A DNA stretch of 43,218 bases from Calditrichales bacterium (lineage in GTDB: Bacteria > Calditrichota > Calditrichia > Calditrichales > J004). The translations under genes and the position numbers were made by a program. Below the pieces are notes generated by a model that worked only from the letters and a program-made list of their open reading frames with translations, was not told the origin of the DNA and made no database searches. Shown piece after piece: positions 1 through 8,754 of the stretch; the stretch's first letter is position 1; each line of letters starts with the position of its first letter. The stretch is from contig WGCN01000211.1 of NCBI GenBank assembly GCA_015493745.1, positions 1-43,218 on the forward strand, read 5' to 3'.

Positions 1-38
1 CTTATGGGCTGAGCTATTTTCAATCTGTTCCGGGATTC

Positions 39-200
39 TTATTTTCTCAGTCCGACGGCTATGACCCCCGCGCGGCCGTCATCGCCCACGGCTATAATCC
101 GCTCTTCAGCTACATCCAATGAATTGTAAACCCCGCCCCGATCGGTATAGGCGCGGTACGACCTGAAGGAAAGACCGTTATAGTGCAATACCTCTCCGTA
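39..200 (-). other. Out-of-frame 3' end of the lipoprotein gene
   Basis: Read in the second minus-strand frame, this stretch encodes GEVLHYNGLSF, then a segment ending in IIAVGDDGRAGVIAVGLRK and TAA (39-41). These motifs match the repeats of the preceding lipoprotein (HYDG, DIWAVG). The original reading frame of the gene therefore continued here. One extra base after about position 199 would rejoin the two parts. Confidence 0.7.
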
Positions 201-1318
201 GTGCCCACAAAGAAAATATCATTACCCGCCAAACCTCTTATCCGGTTCAGATAATACCGGCTGGATTCGGCAAAACTTACTCGACGCCAGGAAGAGGAGG
301 ACAAAACAGCCTTGTGGAAAATACCTTCTCCGGTTGATATATAGTACTGTCTAAGGTCGGGGCCAAACCAGATGGAACTGATATCCGAACTTACCGGCGT
401 GGAAGACAGTGATGAAATTTTTTTGTCTTTAAGAGTGAGAATACGCCGGGCTCTGTCATTGTAATTTGAAGCCACCACCATTATATGATCTTCTACCCCC
501 CAGATATCCCGGATATCCAATTCCGTGCCCGTCTCGATCTTTGTCCAGCTACTGCCGTCGTAATGGGCCATCATGCCCTTGTTGCCCACTACATAAAAAT
601 CATCTGAGGATGTGCCCCACATTTTATTCATTCGCCAACCATCTCCATTTGACAACAGGGGAAAATTTTTATTATGAAGGGTGTATTTCTGGCCATCCCA
701 ATGCAGTACACCTTGAAACCATATATCATCCCTGGCAAAAGCCTGAATTACATGTATGGGAGACCCGTTTCCATTTACATGCAACAATGTCCACTTCTCC
801 CCGTCCCAATGGGCGGCGTTATAGGGGTCTATCCAATTGCCCAGACTGTCATAGGTGTAGGTGTCCGCGGTATAAATCTCGCCCACGGCCCAGATATCAT
901 TTTCATCAATGATGGCCACATCGTAAAAAAGGCTTGTGCCCTTTTGCCCGCCAAAGGTGTACACCTGCCAGTCAAAGTCATGGCCGGTGGTGTCCATAGT
1001 GGTTAGCACGGTTTCCACGGCCGGGGAGGTCTCGCCCTGGTCGGTGGCGAAAAAGCGGTAGCGGTAGCTTGTGGCCGGGGTCAGCAGGCTATCGTAAATC
1101 ACCGTATCCGCCACATCGATTCGGCTGTTAAAAATAACGGCGCCGTTGCGTTGCAGGGTGTAAACAGCCCCGCTTTTCAAACCCTGCACATGCAGGCTGA
1201 GCCAGGCCTCGGTCACGCCCGCTTCGGCTTCCAGTTGCAGGCTGTGGTTTTCAAAGGGGTCGTCCATGCAACTCCATAACAGGACAAGGGACAGGAGAAG
1301 GAAAAGTGTTTTGTTCAT
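110..1318 (-). CDS. Lipoprotein with FN3-like and beta-propeller-like repeats, 3' frameshift
   Basis: A predicted secreted lipoprotein of unknown function. The N-terminus is a lipoprotein signal peptide with the lipobox LLWSC (Cys17), so the mature protein should be membrane-anchored. Residues about 25-110 look like a fibronectin-III domain. The rest has repeated DIWAVG/DIWFQG/DDFYVVG/DIFFVG strands alternating with HWDG or HYDG turns, as in sialidase-like propellers. The ATG at 1318 has AAGGAAC just upstream. The last 29 or so residues of the open frame are out of character. Switching frame near position 198 restores HYNG and AVGDDG motifs and leads to a TAA at 39-41. The intact gene would therefore be 39-1318, and this copy carries a one-base deletion or a sequencing error. 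No specific ligand or enzyme activity can be named. Confidence 0.75.
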   Translation of the reverse strand: MNKTLFLLLSLVLLWSCMDDPFENHSLQLEAEAGVTEAWLSLHVQGLKSGAVYTLQRNGAVIFNSRIDVADTVIYDSLLTPATSYRYRFFATDQGETSPAVETVLTTMDTTGHDFDWQVYTFGGQKGTSLFYDVAIIDENDIWAVGEIYTADTYTYDSLGNWIDPYNAAHWDGEKWTLLHVNGNGSPIHVIQAFARDDIWFQGVLHWDGQKYTLHNKNFPLLSNGDGWRMNKMWGTSSDDFYVVGNKGMMAHYDGSSWTKIETGTELDIRDIWGVEDHIMVVASNYNDRARRILTLKDKKISSLSSTPVSSDISSIWFGPDLRQYYISTGEGIFHKAVLSSSSWRRVSFAESSRYYLNRIRGLAGNDIFFVGTTERYCTITVFPSGRTAPIPIGAGFTIHWM

Positions 1319-1337
1319 GGCAGTTCCTTTTTTATGA

Positions 1338-1389
1338 CCCGCCAGAGCCGGGCGGGCCCGACGAAGCCGTCTTGCCCGCCTCTGGCGGG
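1338..1389. repeat. Intergenic inverted repeat
   Basis: The 10-base arms CCCGCCAGAG (1338-1347) and CTCTGGCGGG (1380-1389) are perfect inverted copies. They flank a GC-rich centre with further short palindromes such as GGGCGGGCCC. It lies in the 127-base gap between the glycerate kinase stop and the lipoprotein start. It could be a REP-like element or a transcript-end hairpin. No T-run follows on either side. Confidence 0.5.
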
Positions 1390-1445
1390 GGCAGGCAAAT
1401 GAAGCATCAGCAAGTTCGCCAGACGCCGTTATTTCGTATTTTGTA

Positions 1446-2564
1446 TTATTTCAAAACCTTCCCCAACACCCCGGCCCGGCGCACCAACAGAGCGTAAGCA
1501 TCACGCATGGCCTCTTCCTCCTTCACGGATTCATCCGCCAGGGTTTTACACAGGCGAGCTCCCAGCCGCTCACGTAAAGCTTCCTTCCCGAGCCGGCTTT
1601 GTCCGCACAGCAAAAACAGAGGTTTGTTATAACTCCGGCAACGGGCGGCTACGCCATGCACCACCTTGCCTTTCAGGGTCTGTTCATCCAGGCGCCCCTC
1701 ACCGGATATAACAACATCGCTTTGTCTTAATTGCTCATTAAATCGGCTCCACTCCAGAATCCTCTCCACCCCGCTATGTATTTCCGCGTTCAGAAAGATC
1801 ATGGCGGCGGCGCCCAACCCTCCCGCAGCCCCGCTGCCGGGCATAGCGGCCACCCGACGGCCGCACATCTTTTCCGTTACCCGGGCAAAGCGGCGCAGTC
1901 CCCGATCCAAACGTTCCACGGTCGCGGCACCGGCTCCCTTTTGCGCGGCATACACAAACGCAGCACCCTTTTTGCCGTACAAGGGGTTGGTAACATCACC
2001 AAGCAGCGTAAAACGGACGTTTTCCGGCCACCCCTTCGAGGGAGGACGGATATGTTCCAGACGTTGCAGGGAGGCGCCCACCGGCGGCAGTTCCCGGCCC
2101 CTGCTATCGGTAAAACGGAAGCCCAGGGCCGCAGCCATACCCAGCCCGGCATCATTGGTGGCGCTGCCGCCGGCAAACAGATAGATTTCCCCTGCCCCCT
2201 TCCTTAGGGCATCGGCAATCAGTTCACCCGTGCCATAAGTTGAGGTTTTTAAGGGGTCGCGTTCCCCCGCTGTCAAAAGCTGCAAACCGGAGGCAACGGC
2301 CATCTCAATATAGGCGCTCTCCCCGGCCATCCCGTAATAGGCGCGCACGGGACGGAGCAATGGGTCTCGCACGGTGAGTTCAATCCGTTTCAGGGACAGG
2401 GGTTCCCACAGGACATCCAGCGATCCCTCTCCGCCATCGGCCAGAGGCAGGCGGATAATTTCCGCACCGGGCAGCACCGCCAGCAGCCCCTCTTCCACGG
2501 CCTTACAAACCTGGCGGGCGGTGAGTGATCCTTTAAATTTATCGGGAGCGACTAACACCTTCAT
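1446..2564 (-). CDS. glxK: Glycerate 2-kinase (GlxK/GarK family)
   Basis: Predicted cytoplasmic kinase that phosphorylates D-glycerate with ATP, giving 2-phosphoglycerate for glycolysis in this family. The protein (372 residues from the chosen start) has the normal family length. Family blocks are all present: the N-terminal VLVAPDKFKGSLTA, GGSATNDAGLGMAAALG, PGSGAAGGLGAA, and SGEGRLDEQTLKGK near the C-terminus. The ATG at 2564 was preferred to the ATG 19 codons upstream because VLVAPDKFKGS is the usual start of the family and AAAGGA lies just before it. It is transcribed divergently from gdh1 and may be cotranscribed with the downstream lipoprotein gene. Nothing in the sequence shows its regulation. 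Confidence 0.92.
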   Translation of the reverse strand: MKVLVAPDKFKGSLTARQVCKAVEEGLLAVLPGAEIIRLPLADGGEGSLDVLWEPLSLKRIELTVRDPLLRPVRAYYGMAGESAYIEMAVASGLQLLTAGERDPLKTSTYGTGELIADALRKGAGEIYLFAGGSATNDAGLGMAAALGFRFTDSRGRELPPVGASLQRLEHIRPPSKGWPENVRFTLLGDVTNPLYGKKGAAFVYAAQKGAGAATVERLDRGLRRFARVTEKMCGRRVAAMPGSGAAGGLGAAAMIFLNAEIHSGVERILEWSRFNEQLRQSDVVISGEGRLDEQTLKGKVVHGVAARCRSYNKPLFLLCGQSRLGKEALRERLGARLCKTLADESVKEEEAMRDAYALLVRRAGVLGKVLK

Positions 2565-2826
2565 CAATAGTCCTTTTATCTTGAAGATTCTATATTCACA
2601 AGCTAACAAGAATGGCGGCAAAAGTCACTTTTTAGCTGCCGCTACGGGCGGATTCACTTTCCGGCTGCGGGACTCACCTTTTATATTCTTATGCCGATTT
2701 CATTGTCATTATGTCCTATTCTTTTTTTTCTTTTTGATGTTACCTTCGTATATTTATTGTACCTGTATTGTTACAGGATAACCGTAAAAAAAAACAGATA
2801 AATTCCGAACGAAAGGAACCCCGCTC
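2565..2826. promoter_or_regulatory. Divergent intergenic region with a palindrome upstream of gdh1
   Basis: This 262-base gap separates the divergent glycerate kinase and glutamate dehydrogenase genes and must hold both promoters. It contains a pyrimidine run at about 2719-2735 and an inverted repeat CCTGTA-TTGT-TACAGG at 2762-2777, about 50 bases before the gdh1 start. The palindrome could be a regulator site. It does not match the LexA, NtcA or CRP spacing that I checked by eye. AAAGGA before the ATG at 2827 is the likely ribosome-binding site. Confidence 0.5.
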
Positions 2827-4116
2827 ATGGCAGCCGATAAATCGTTTAACGCCTTCGAGATGGCTCAAACCCAATTTGACCGTGTAGCCGATATGCTTGG
2901 CCTGGACTCCGGCACCCGCGAACTGCTACGCAACCCCATAAGAGAATATCACTTCAGCATACCCGTAAAAATGGATGACGGCAGCGTCAAGGTTTTTCAG
3001 GGTTTTCGTGTACAACACAACGACGCCCGCGGCCCGGCAAAAGGCGGCATCCGCTTTCACCCGCAGGAAACCATCAATACCGTAAAGGCCCTCTCCATGT
3101 GGATGACCTGGAAAACCGCCGTGGTGGAGCTGCCCCTGGGTGGCGGCAAAGGCGGCGTGATCTGCGATCCGCACAATCTCAGCCAGAACGAACTGGAACA
3201 AATCTGCCGCGGCTGGGTGCGGCAAATCGCCCCCAACGTGGGCCCGCTCAGCGATGTCCCGGCGCCGGACATTATGACCAACGGCCAGCACATGATCTGG
3301 ATGCTGGATGAGTTTGAAAAAATACACGGCGGCCGCTACCCCGGCTTTATCACCGGCAAACCGGTGGGCATGGGGGGATCGCTGGGCCGCACGGAAGCCA
3401 CCGGCTACGGCGTCATCTATACCGTGCGCGAGGCGCTGAAAAAGCTTGACCTGGATGTTACCAAAACAACCGCCAGCGTGCAGGGTTTTGGCAATGTGGC
3501 CCAGTACGCCATTAAGCTCTACACGGAGCTGGGCGGCAAGGTGACCAGCGTGGCCTGCTGGGATCAGAACGATCAGACCAGCTATACCTACAAAAAAGAG
3601 AGCGGCATCACCTATGAGGAGTTGATTAAAATGACCGACCGTTTCGGCGGCATCGATCCGAAAAAAGCCCGGGCCGCCGGTTATGAGCAACTGGACGGCA
3701 ACGCCTGGCTCTCCCAGGATGTGGATATTCTGATTCCGGCCGCCATCGAAAACCAGCTCACCGGTGAAACCGTAAATAAAATCAGCCGACAGGTAAAAGT
3801 AGTGGCCGAGGGCGCCAACGGCCCGACGACCCCCGAGGCGGACAAGGTGCTCAGCGAGCGGGGCGTTTTTGTTATCCCGGACTTTCTGGCCAATGCCGGC
3901 GGGGTGACATGCAGCTATTTTGAACAGGTGCAAAGCAATATGAATTTTTACTGGACGCTGGAAGAGGTGACCACCCGCCTGGATGAGCGCATGACCCAAT
4001 CCTTTTTGGATGTGTATGAACTGGCCCGCCGCCGCAACCTCTATATGCGCGATGCGGCCTACATGATTTCCATCAGTCGTGTGGCCGAGGCCTGCAAACT
4101 GCGCGGCTGGGTATAA
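2827..4116 (+). CDS. Glutamate dehydrogenase 1 (Glu/Leu/Phe/Val dehydrogenase family)
   Basis: Predicted to interconvert glutamate and 2-oxoglutarate plus ammonia. At 429 residues it is of the short hexameric type. The active-site Lys motif PLGGGKGGV, the DVPAPDIMTNGQHMIWM block, KPVGMGGSLGRTEATGYG and the Rossmann motif QGFGNVAQYA are all present. After the second beta strand it reads SVACWDQND, not the usual SDSxG. An acidic residue here often goes with NAD preference, but cofactor use cannot be settled by eye. It is the first gene of a four-gene plus-strand unit and is followed by a GC-rich hairpin at 4132-4162. It is clearly divergent from gdh2 at 7380, so the two are not a recent duplication. 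Confidence 0.93.
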   Translation: MAADKSFNAFEMAQTQFDRVADMLGLDSGTRELLRNPIREYHFSIPVKMDDGSVKVFQGFRVQHNDARGPAKGGIRFHPQETINTVKALSMWMTWKTAVVELPLGGGKGGVICDPHNLSQNELEQICRGWVRQIAPNVGPLSDVPAPDIMTNGQHMIWMLDEFEKIHGGRYPGFITGKPVGMGGSLGRTEATGYGVIYTVREALKKLDLDVTKTTASVQGFGNVAQYAIKLYTELGGKVTSVACWDQNDQTSYTYKKESGITYEELIKMTDRFGGIDPKKARAAGYEQLDGNAWLSQDVDILIPAAIENQLTGETVNKISRQVKVVAEGANGPTTPEADKVLSERGVFVIPDFLANAGGVTCSYFEQVQSNMNFYWTLEEVTTRLDERMTQSFLDVYELARRRNLYMRDAAYMISISRVAEACKLRGWV

Positions 4117-4131
4117 AAGAACAACAGAAAC

Positions 4132-4162
4132 GGGCCTGCCGGGAACGCTCCCCGGCGGGCCT
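4132..4162 (+). promoter_or_regulatory. Hairpin between gdh1 and the GAF/ATP-grasp gene
   Basis: GGCCTGCCGGG (4133-4143) pairs with CCCGGCGGGCC (4151-4161) with one G-U pair and a seven-base loop. The structure ends four bases before the ATG at 4166. No T-run follows, so it is not a standard terminator. It may act as an mRNA stabiliser or an attenuator-like element, or may hide the start at 4166 in favour of the ATG at 4187. Confidence 0.6.
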
Positions 4163-4165
4163 TAA

Positions 4166-7100
4166 ATGAAAGAATCAATTCCGCCCATGACCCAATCTAA
4201 AAAATCCTTCGATAAACTGATAGTCAGCCTGGAAGAGCGTGTACGTGAGCTTAACTGCATGTATGAAGTGGAGGAGCTGCTTTCACGCCCGGACATTACC
4301 ATAAACAGCGCCCTGGCGGGTATCGTCAAGCTCATCCCGGAAGGCATGCAATTCCCCGAAGTTACCGAAGCGCGCATCCAGTACCGCACGCGGGAATATG
4401 CCACGAAGAATTTTGCAGAGCGGGAACCGATGATATCCCTGCCCATATTGGTTAATGACAAGGAAGTGGGCGCCATTTCAGTCATCTATAGCGAGGAGCG
4501 TCCTCCGGCCATCCACGGCCCCTTTTTGGAGGAAGAAAAGCAACTGTTGGAAACCATCGCCACCCGCCTGGGCTACTTCATCATGTATCAAAAGCTGAAA
4601 ATGGTTTTCAGCAAATGGGAAAGCGCCAAGGAGGATATCACCTCCAAGAAACAGGGCGAATGGCAGATTGTTCTGGAGCTGCTGCAACGAACCGATCCGG
4701 ATTTGTACATCCGCATTTCGCGAAAGATGCTCAATCATCTTATCTGGAAGGGCATCACCGAGGCGGAGCGCCTGTTGCAGGCTTTCAGCCCGGTGCCGCA
4801 ATATGAGCAAAGCGACGTCATGGGGGAAAGCAACAGTCCGCTGACCAAGCAAATCTTTGAAAACTCCACCAAGATCAGCAAGGAAGTATTCATCCTGGCC
4901 GAAAAGTATTTGGATAACACGGAGATTCTCAGCAACATACAAAAATGGATGCAGCAGGATAAAACAGCCTTTTTGGTGCGGGCCGCCTCCAATAATGACT
5001 CCTCCCTGAACGAAATCGTCGAAGCGCTCTATAAATACTACCAGATTGCTCCGGACGGTCTGCAACTGATGCCCTCCACCAGAACGGGAGTGCGGGCCTC
5101 GCTGATCCGCCGTTTTTTCAGCGACCAGCTGGAGTATATCAACATTGCCAAAAATTACGTTCAGGTAAACGACTTTTACAATCTGGTACGGCGTGTCATC
5201 TTTCCCAGCGGCAGTCATGGAAAACTGGGTGGTAAAAGTGCCGGGCTCTTTCTGGCCAGGCGAATCCTGCGCCGCGCGCTGAAGGATGATCCGTTGAGCA
5301 AGCTGATCAAGACGCCGCGTACCTGGCACATCAGCTCCGATACGCTGATACATTTTATGCACTTTAACAATCTGGAAGAGATTCTGGAGCAAAAGTATAA
5401 AACCATTGATGAAATCCGGCAGGAGTATCCCCATGTGGTGCAGTTGTTTAAAAGCTCACACTTTCCTCCCGATATCGCCAACGGTCTGTCGGTGGCCCTT
5501 GATGATTTTGGGGAAAAACCGCTGATCGTACGCAGTTCCAGTCTGTTGGAAGACCGCCTGGGTTCCGCCTTTTCCGGAAAATATAAAAGTCTGTTCCTGG
5601 CCAATCAGGGCAGTAAGCATAAACGTCTGGAGGCGCTGATGGACGCCATCGCCGAGGTATACGCCTCCACCATCGGCCCCGATCCCATCGAGTACCGTGC
5701 CGAGCGGGGACTGCTTGATTTCCATGAAGAGATGGGCATCATGATTCAGGAGGTGGTCGGTACGCGCGTGGGTAAATATTTTCTGCCCAGTTACGCCGGC
5801 GTGGCTTTTAGCAACAATGAATTTCGCTGGTCGCCCCGCATCCGCCGCGAGGATGGCCTGATCCGCCTGGTGGCCGGTCTGGGCACCCGGGCCGTGGATC
5901 GCCTGTCCGATGACTACCCCATCCTGGTGGCTCCGGGACAACCGGGATTGCGCACCAATGTTTCCATCACCGAGATTGTACGCTATTCACCGCAAAAGGC
6001 CGATGTCATCAACCTGGAAAACGGGTGTTTTGAAAGCGTGGAGCTGCGCGATCTTTTCAGCGAGGAAGGCAATAACATTCCCGGTATCGAGCAGATGGTT
6101 TCCATCTTCGAACACAACAATATCCGTAAACCCATGGGCATCAATGTCGATTTCACGCGGGAAGACCTGGTGGTCACCTTTGACGGTCTGATCAATGACA
6201 GCCCGATCATCAAAGGACTGGGAAAAATTTTACGGGAGTTGCAAAACGCCCTGACCACCCCGGTGGATATCGAGTTCGCCTCCAACGGTAAGGATATCTA
6301 TCTGCTGCAATGCCGCCCGCAGAGTTACAGTAAGTATGACGCCCCCTCCCCCATTCCCGACAACCTGGAACCTGACCGCATTTTATTTACCGCCAACCGC
6401 TACATTTCCAACGGACTGGTACCGGAGATCACCCATATCGTTTATGTGGATCCCGATAAGTACAGTGAGATTTCCGATTTGAATGTTTTAAAACGGGTGG
6501 CCAAGGCCGTGGGGCAACTCAACAAAACCCTGCCCAAACGCAAGTTCATCCTGATGGGGCCGGGGCGCTGGGGCAGCCGCGGGGATATAAAGCTGGGAGT
6601 GGCCGTCACCTATTCCGATATCAACAACACGGCGGTTCTGATTGAAATCGCCCGTAAAAAAGGCAACTATATGCCGGATCTCTCTTTCGGCACCCATTTC
6701 TTTCAGGATCTGGTAGAAGCTTCCATCCGCTATTTACCACTCTATCCCGATAATGAACAGGTCACCTTTAAGGAAGACTTCTTCAGCAAAAGCCCCAACG
6801 TTCTTAGCAAATATATAAAGGGATATAAAGACCTGGATGAGGTATTGCGGGTCATTGAGGTGGATAAGGTCTATCCGGGGCAGGTGGTGCAGATTTTGAT
6901 GAATGCCGATATGGAAAAAGCCGTGGCGGTCGTCTCTCCGCCTAAATCGGGCAACATGGAAATGCTGGATGCCAACCCGGGGTTTAATACCGACGGCAGC
7001 GCCCATTCCGTTTGGCGCACCCAGATGGCCGAGCAGATAGCGGCACAGATGGACCCCAGGCGATTTGGCGTGAAGGAGGTTTTCCTGGCCGGCAGTTCCA

Positions 7101-7330
7101 TGAATAAAACCGCCCAGCCGGGCAGTGACATCGACCTGTTTATCCGTTTTAAAGGCAACGCGCAGCAAAAACGCGAACTGGATAGCTGGCTGGAGGGCTG
7201 GAGCCTCTGCCTGGATGAAATCAATTACCGGCGTACCGGTTTCAAATCAGGCAAATTGCTGGACATCCATTATTTAGAGGACAACGAAGATACGGAAAAA
7301 ATGAAAAAACTGCTTTTCGCGGTTCATTAA
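4166..7330 (+). CDS. GAF-like / PEP-synthase ATP-grasp / nucleotidyltransferase fusion protein
   Basis: A 1054-residue protein of unknown function related to PEP synthase only in its ATP-binding part. Residues about 20-145 look like a GAF sensor domain, with the block LIPEGMQFPEVTEARI typical of GAF modules in signalling proteins. A helical region follows. The PPDK-N type ATP-grasp spans about 350-720, with LGGKSAGL (354-361), VRSSSLLED (455-463), VDIEFA and LLQCRPQS. The next part carries GPGRWGSRGDIKLGV and FGTHFFQDL, shared with the protein at 8788. Residues 976-1033 carry GSS then GSDIDL (Asp988, Asp990) and LLDIHY (Asp1033), the acidic triad of minimal nucleotidyltransferases. No phosphohistidine loop or PEP-binding barrel is seen, so it should not be called a PEP synthase. 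The start may be ATG 4187 instead. It sits between two glutamate dehydrogenase genes. Confidence 0.8.
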   Translation: MKESIPPMTQSKKSFDKLIVSLEERVRELNCMYEVEELLSRPDITINSALAGIVKLIPEGMQFPEVTEARIQYRTREYATKNFAEREPMISLPILVNDKEVGAISVIYSEERPPAIHGPFLEEEKQLLETIATRLGYFIMYQKLKMVFSKWESAKEDITSKKQGEWQIVLELLQRTDPDLYIRISRKMLNHLIWKGITEAERLLQAFSPVPQYEQSDVMGESNSPLTKQIFENSTKISKEVFILAEKYLDNTEILSNIQKWMQQDKTAFLVRAASNNDSSLNEIVEALYKYYQIAPDGLQLMPSTRTGVRASLIRRFFSDQLEYINIAKNYVQVNDFYNLVRRVIFPSGSHGKLGGKSAGLFLARRILRRALKDDPLSKLIKTPRTWHISSDTLIHFMHFNNLEEILEQKYKTIDEIRQEYPHVVQLFKSSHFPPDIANGLSVALDDFGEKPLIVRSSSLLEDRLGSAFSGKYKSLFLANQGSKHKRLEALMDAIAEVYASTIGPDPIEYRAERGLLDFHEEMGIMIQEVVGTRVGKYFLPSYAGVAFSNNEFRWSPRIRREDGLIRLVAGLGTRAVDRLSDDYPILVAPGQPGLRTNVSITEIVRYSPQKADVINLENGCFESVELRDLFSEEGNNIPGIEQMVSIFEHNNIRKPMGINVDFTREDLVVTFDGLINDSPIIKGLGKILRELQNALTTPVDIEFASNGKDIYLLQCRPQSYSKYDAPSPIPDNLEPDRILFTANRYISNGLVPEITHIVYVDPDKYSEISDLNVLKRVAKAVGQLNKTLPKRKFILMGPGRWGSRGDIKLGVAVTYSDINNTAVLIEIARKKGNYMPDLSFGTHFFQDLVEASIRYLPLYPDNEQVTFKEDFFSKSPNVLSKYIKGYKDLDEVLRVIEVDKVYPGQVVQILMNADMEKAVAVVSPPKSGNMEMLDANPGFNTDGSAHSVWRTQMAEQIAAQMDPRRFGVKEVFLAGSSMNKTAQPGSDIDLFIRFKGNAQQKRELDSWLEGWSLCLDEINYRRTGFKSGKLLDIHYLEDNEDTEKMKKLLFAVH

Positions 7331-7338
7331 AAAAAAAC

Positions 7339-7373
7339 GGTGCGCTTGTGCACCCACATAACTTACACAGGAG
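7339..7373 (+). promoter_or_regulatory. Short hairpin and strong ribosome-binding site before gdh2
   Basis: GGTGC (7339-7343) and GCACC (7350-7354) can form a small hairpin in the 49-base gap before gdh2. AGGAG at 7369-7373 lies seven bases before the ATG at 7380 and is the best Shine-Dalgarno sequence of this gene unit. The gene may therefore be translated more strongly than its neighbours. Confidence 0.45.
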
Positions 7374-7379
7374 TTCATC

Positions 7380-8741
7380 ATGAGTGATTACATTAAATCC
7401 CTGATGGATGGGGTTAAAGCCAAGAACCCCAGCGAGCCTGAATTTCATCAGGCGGTAGAAGAAGTTGTTGAGTCCTTATCCCTCGTTCTCGAGCGCCATC
7501 CCGAATACCGGAAAGCAAAGATTCTGGAACGCATAGTCGAACCGGAGCGGGTGATTATGTTCCGCGTCCCCTGGGTTGATGATCAGGGTAATTTCCAGAT
7601 CAACCGCGGCTTCCGTATCGAAATGAACAGCGCCATCGGCCCCTACAAAGGCGGTTTGCGTTTTCACCCTTCCGTGAACCTGGGTATTTTAAAGTTCCTG
7701 GCCTTTGAGCAGGTTTTTAAAAACAGCCTGACCACCCTGCCCATGGGCGGCGGTAAGGGCGGCTCCGATTTTGACCCCAAGGGTAAAAGCGACAATGAAG
7801 TGATGCGTTTTTGCCAAAGCTTTATGACCGAATTGCAACGCCATATCGGCCAGTTTACCGATGTTCCCGCCGGGGATATCGGGGTGGGCGGCCGTGAGAT
7901 CGGCTTTTTATTCGGCCAGTACAAGCGTATCCGCAATGAGTTTACCGGCGTGCTGACCGGCAAGGGCCTAAACTGGGGTGGTTCCCTGATTCGTCCAGAG
8001 GCCACCGGTTACGGCTCGGTCTACTTTGCCGCCGAGATGCTGGCCACCCGCAATGAAACATTTGAAGGAAAAACCTGTCTGGTTTCGGGCAGCGGCAACG
8101 TGGCCCAGTACACCGTTGAAAAGATCAACGAACTGGGCGGCAAGGTGGTTACCTTATCCGACTCCTCCGGCTATATCTACGACCCGGCCGGTATCAACAC
8201 CGAAAAGCTGGCTTTTGTCATGGAGCTGAAGAATGCCCGCCGCGGTCGCATCAAGGAGTATGCCGACGCCTTTAGCGGGGTCACCTACACCCCCGTGGAT
8301 TCTTCCCTGGACTACAACCCGCTTTGGGATCACAAGGCCGACTGTGCCTTCCCCAGCGCCACACAGAATGAGATCAACGCCAAAGACGCCCAGAACCTGT
8401 TGAACAACGGCGTTTACCTGATCAGCGAAGGGGCCAATATGCCGACCACGCTGGACGGGGTTAACCTGTTCCTGCAGGAGAAGATACTCTACGGCCCGGC
8501 CAAGGCGGCCAATGCCGGCGGCGTGGCTGTTTCCGGGCTGGAAATGTCTCAAAACAGCATCCGCCTCTCCTGGTCCCGCGAGGAAGTGGACAAGCACCTG
8601 CAAAGAATCATGAAGAGTATCCACACCACCTGCGTGGAAACGGCGGAACGTTTCGACACCCCGGGCAACTATGTCAACGGCGCCAATATCGGCGGTTTTC
8701 TGAAAGTTGCCGACTCCATGATGGATCAGGGTCTTGTTTAA
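7380..8741 (+). CDS. gdhA: NADP-type glutamate dehydrogenase 2 (GdhA family)
   Basis: Predicted NADP-dependent glutamate dehydrogenase, usually the ammonia-assimilating enzyme (2-oxoglutarate plus ammonia to glutamate). Its 453 residues match the E. coli GdhA length. Motifs include the Lys-containing LPMGGGKGGSDFDPKGKS, TDVPAGDIGVGGREIG, GKGLNWGGSLIRPEATGYG, SGSGNVAQYTVEK and the TLSDSSGYIYD cofactor region of NADP-type enzymes. The Shine-Dalgarno AGGAG is well placed. A strong terminator-like hairpin follows at 8755-8783. It is the second glutamate dehydrogenase in the unit. Having an NADP-type enzyme and a different short-type enzyme side by side would fit separate assimilatory and catabolic roles. 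Confidence 0.95.
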   Translation: MSDYIKSLMDGVKAKNPSEPEFHQAVEEVVESLSLVLERHPEYRKAKILERIVEPERVIMFRVPWVDDQGNFQINRGFRIEMNSAIGPYKGGLRFHPSVNLGILKFLAFEQVFKNSLTTLPMGGGKGGSDFDPKGKSDNEVMRFCQSFMTELQRHIGQFTDVPAGDIGVGGREIGFLFGQYKRIRNEFTGVLTGKGLNWGGSLIRPEATGYGSVYFAAEMLATRNETFEGKTCLVSGSGNVAQYTVEKINELGGKVVTLSDSSGYIYDPAGINTEKLAFVMELKNARRGRIKEYADAFSGVTYTPVDSSLDYNPLWDHKADCAFPSATQNEINAKDAQNLLNNGVYLISEGANMPTTLDGVNLFLQEKILYGPAKAANAGGVAVSGLEMSQNSIRLSWSREEVDKHLQRIMKSIHTTCVETAERFDTPGNYVNGANIGGFLKVADSMMDQGLV

Positions 8742-8754
8742 ACTGTAATAAAGG

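Noticed and set aside
466..1006. Plus-strand open frames over the lipoprotein gene
   Set aside because: They are rich in Pro/Cys/His with no recognisable motif and lie opposite a clear lipoprotein gene.
2762..2777. LexA-type or NtcA-type operator
   Set aside because: The spacing does not fit: CTG-N8-CAG in place of N10 for LexA, and no GTA-N8-TAC.
2926..3999. Long minus-strand open frame opposite gdh1
   Set aside because: His/Gly/Val-rich composition typical of the antisense of a GC-rich gene. The plus strand has all glutamate dehydrogenase motifs.
4478..5434. 318-codon minus-strand open frame opposite the GAF/ATP-grasp gene
   Set aside because: Antisense of a conserved coding region, no motif and no ribosome-binding site seen.
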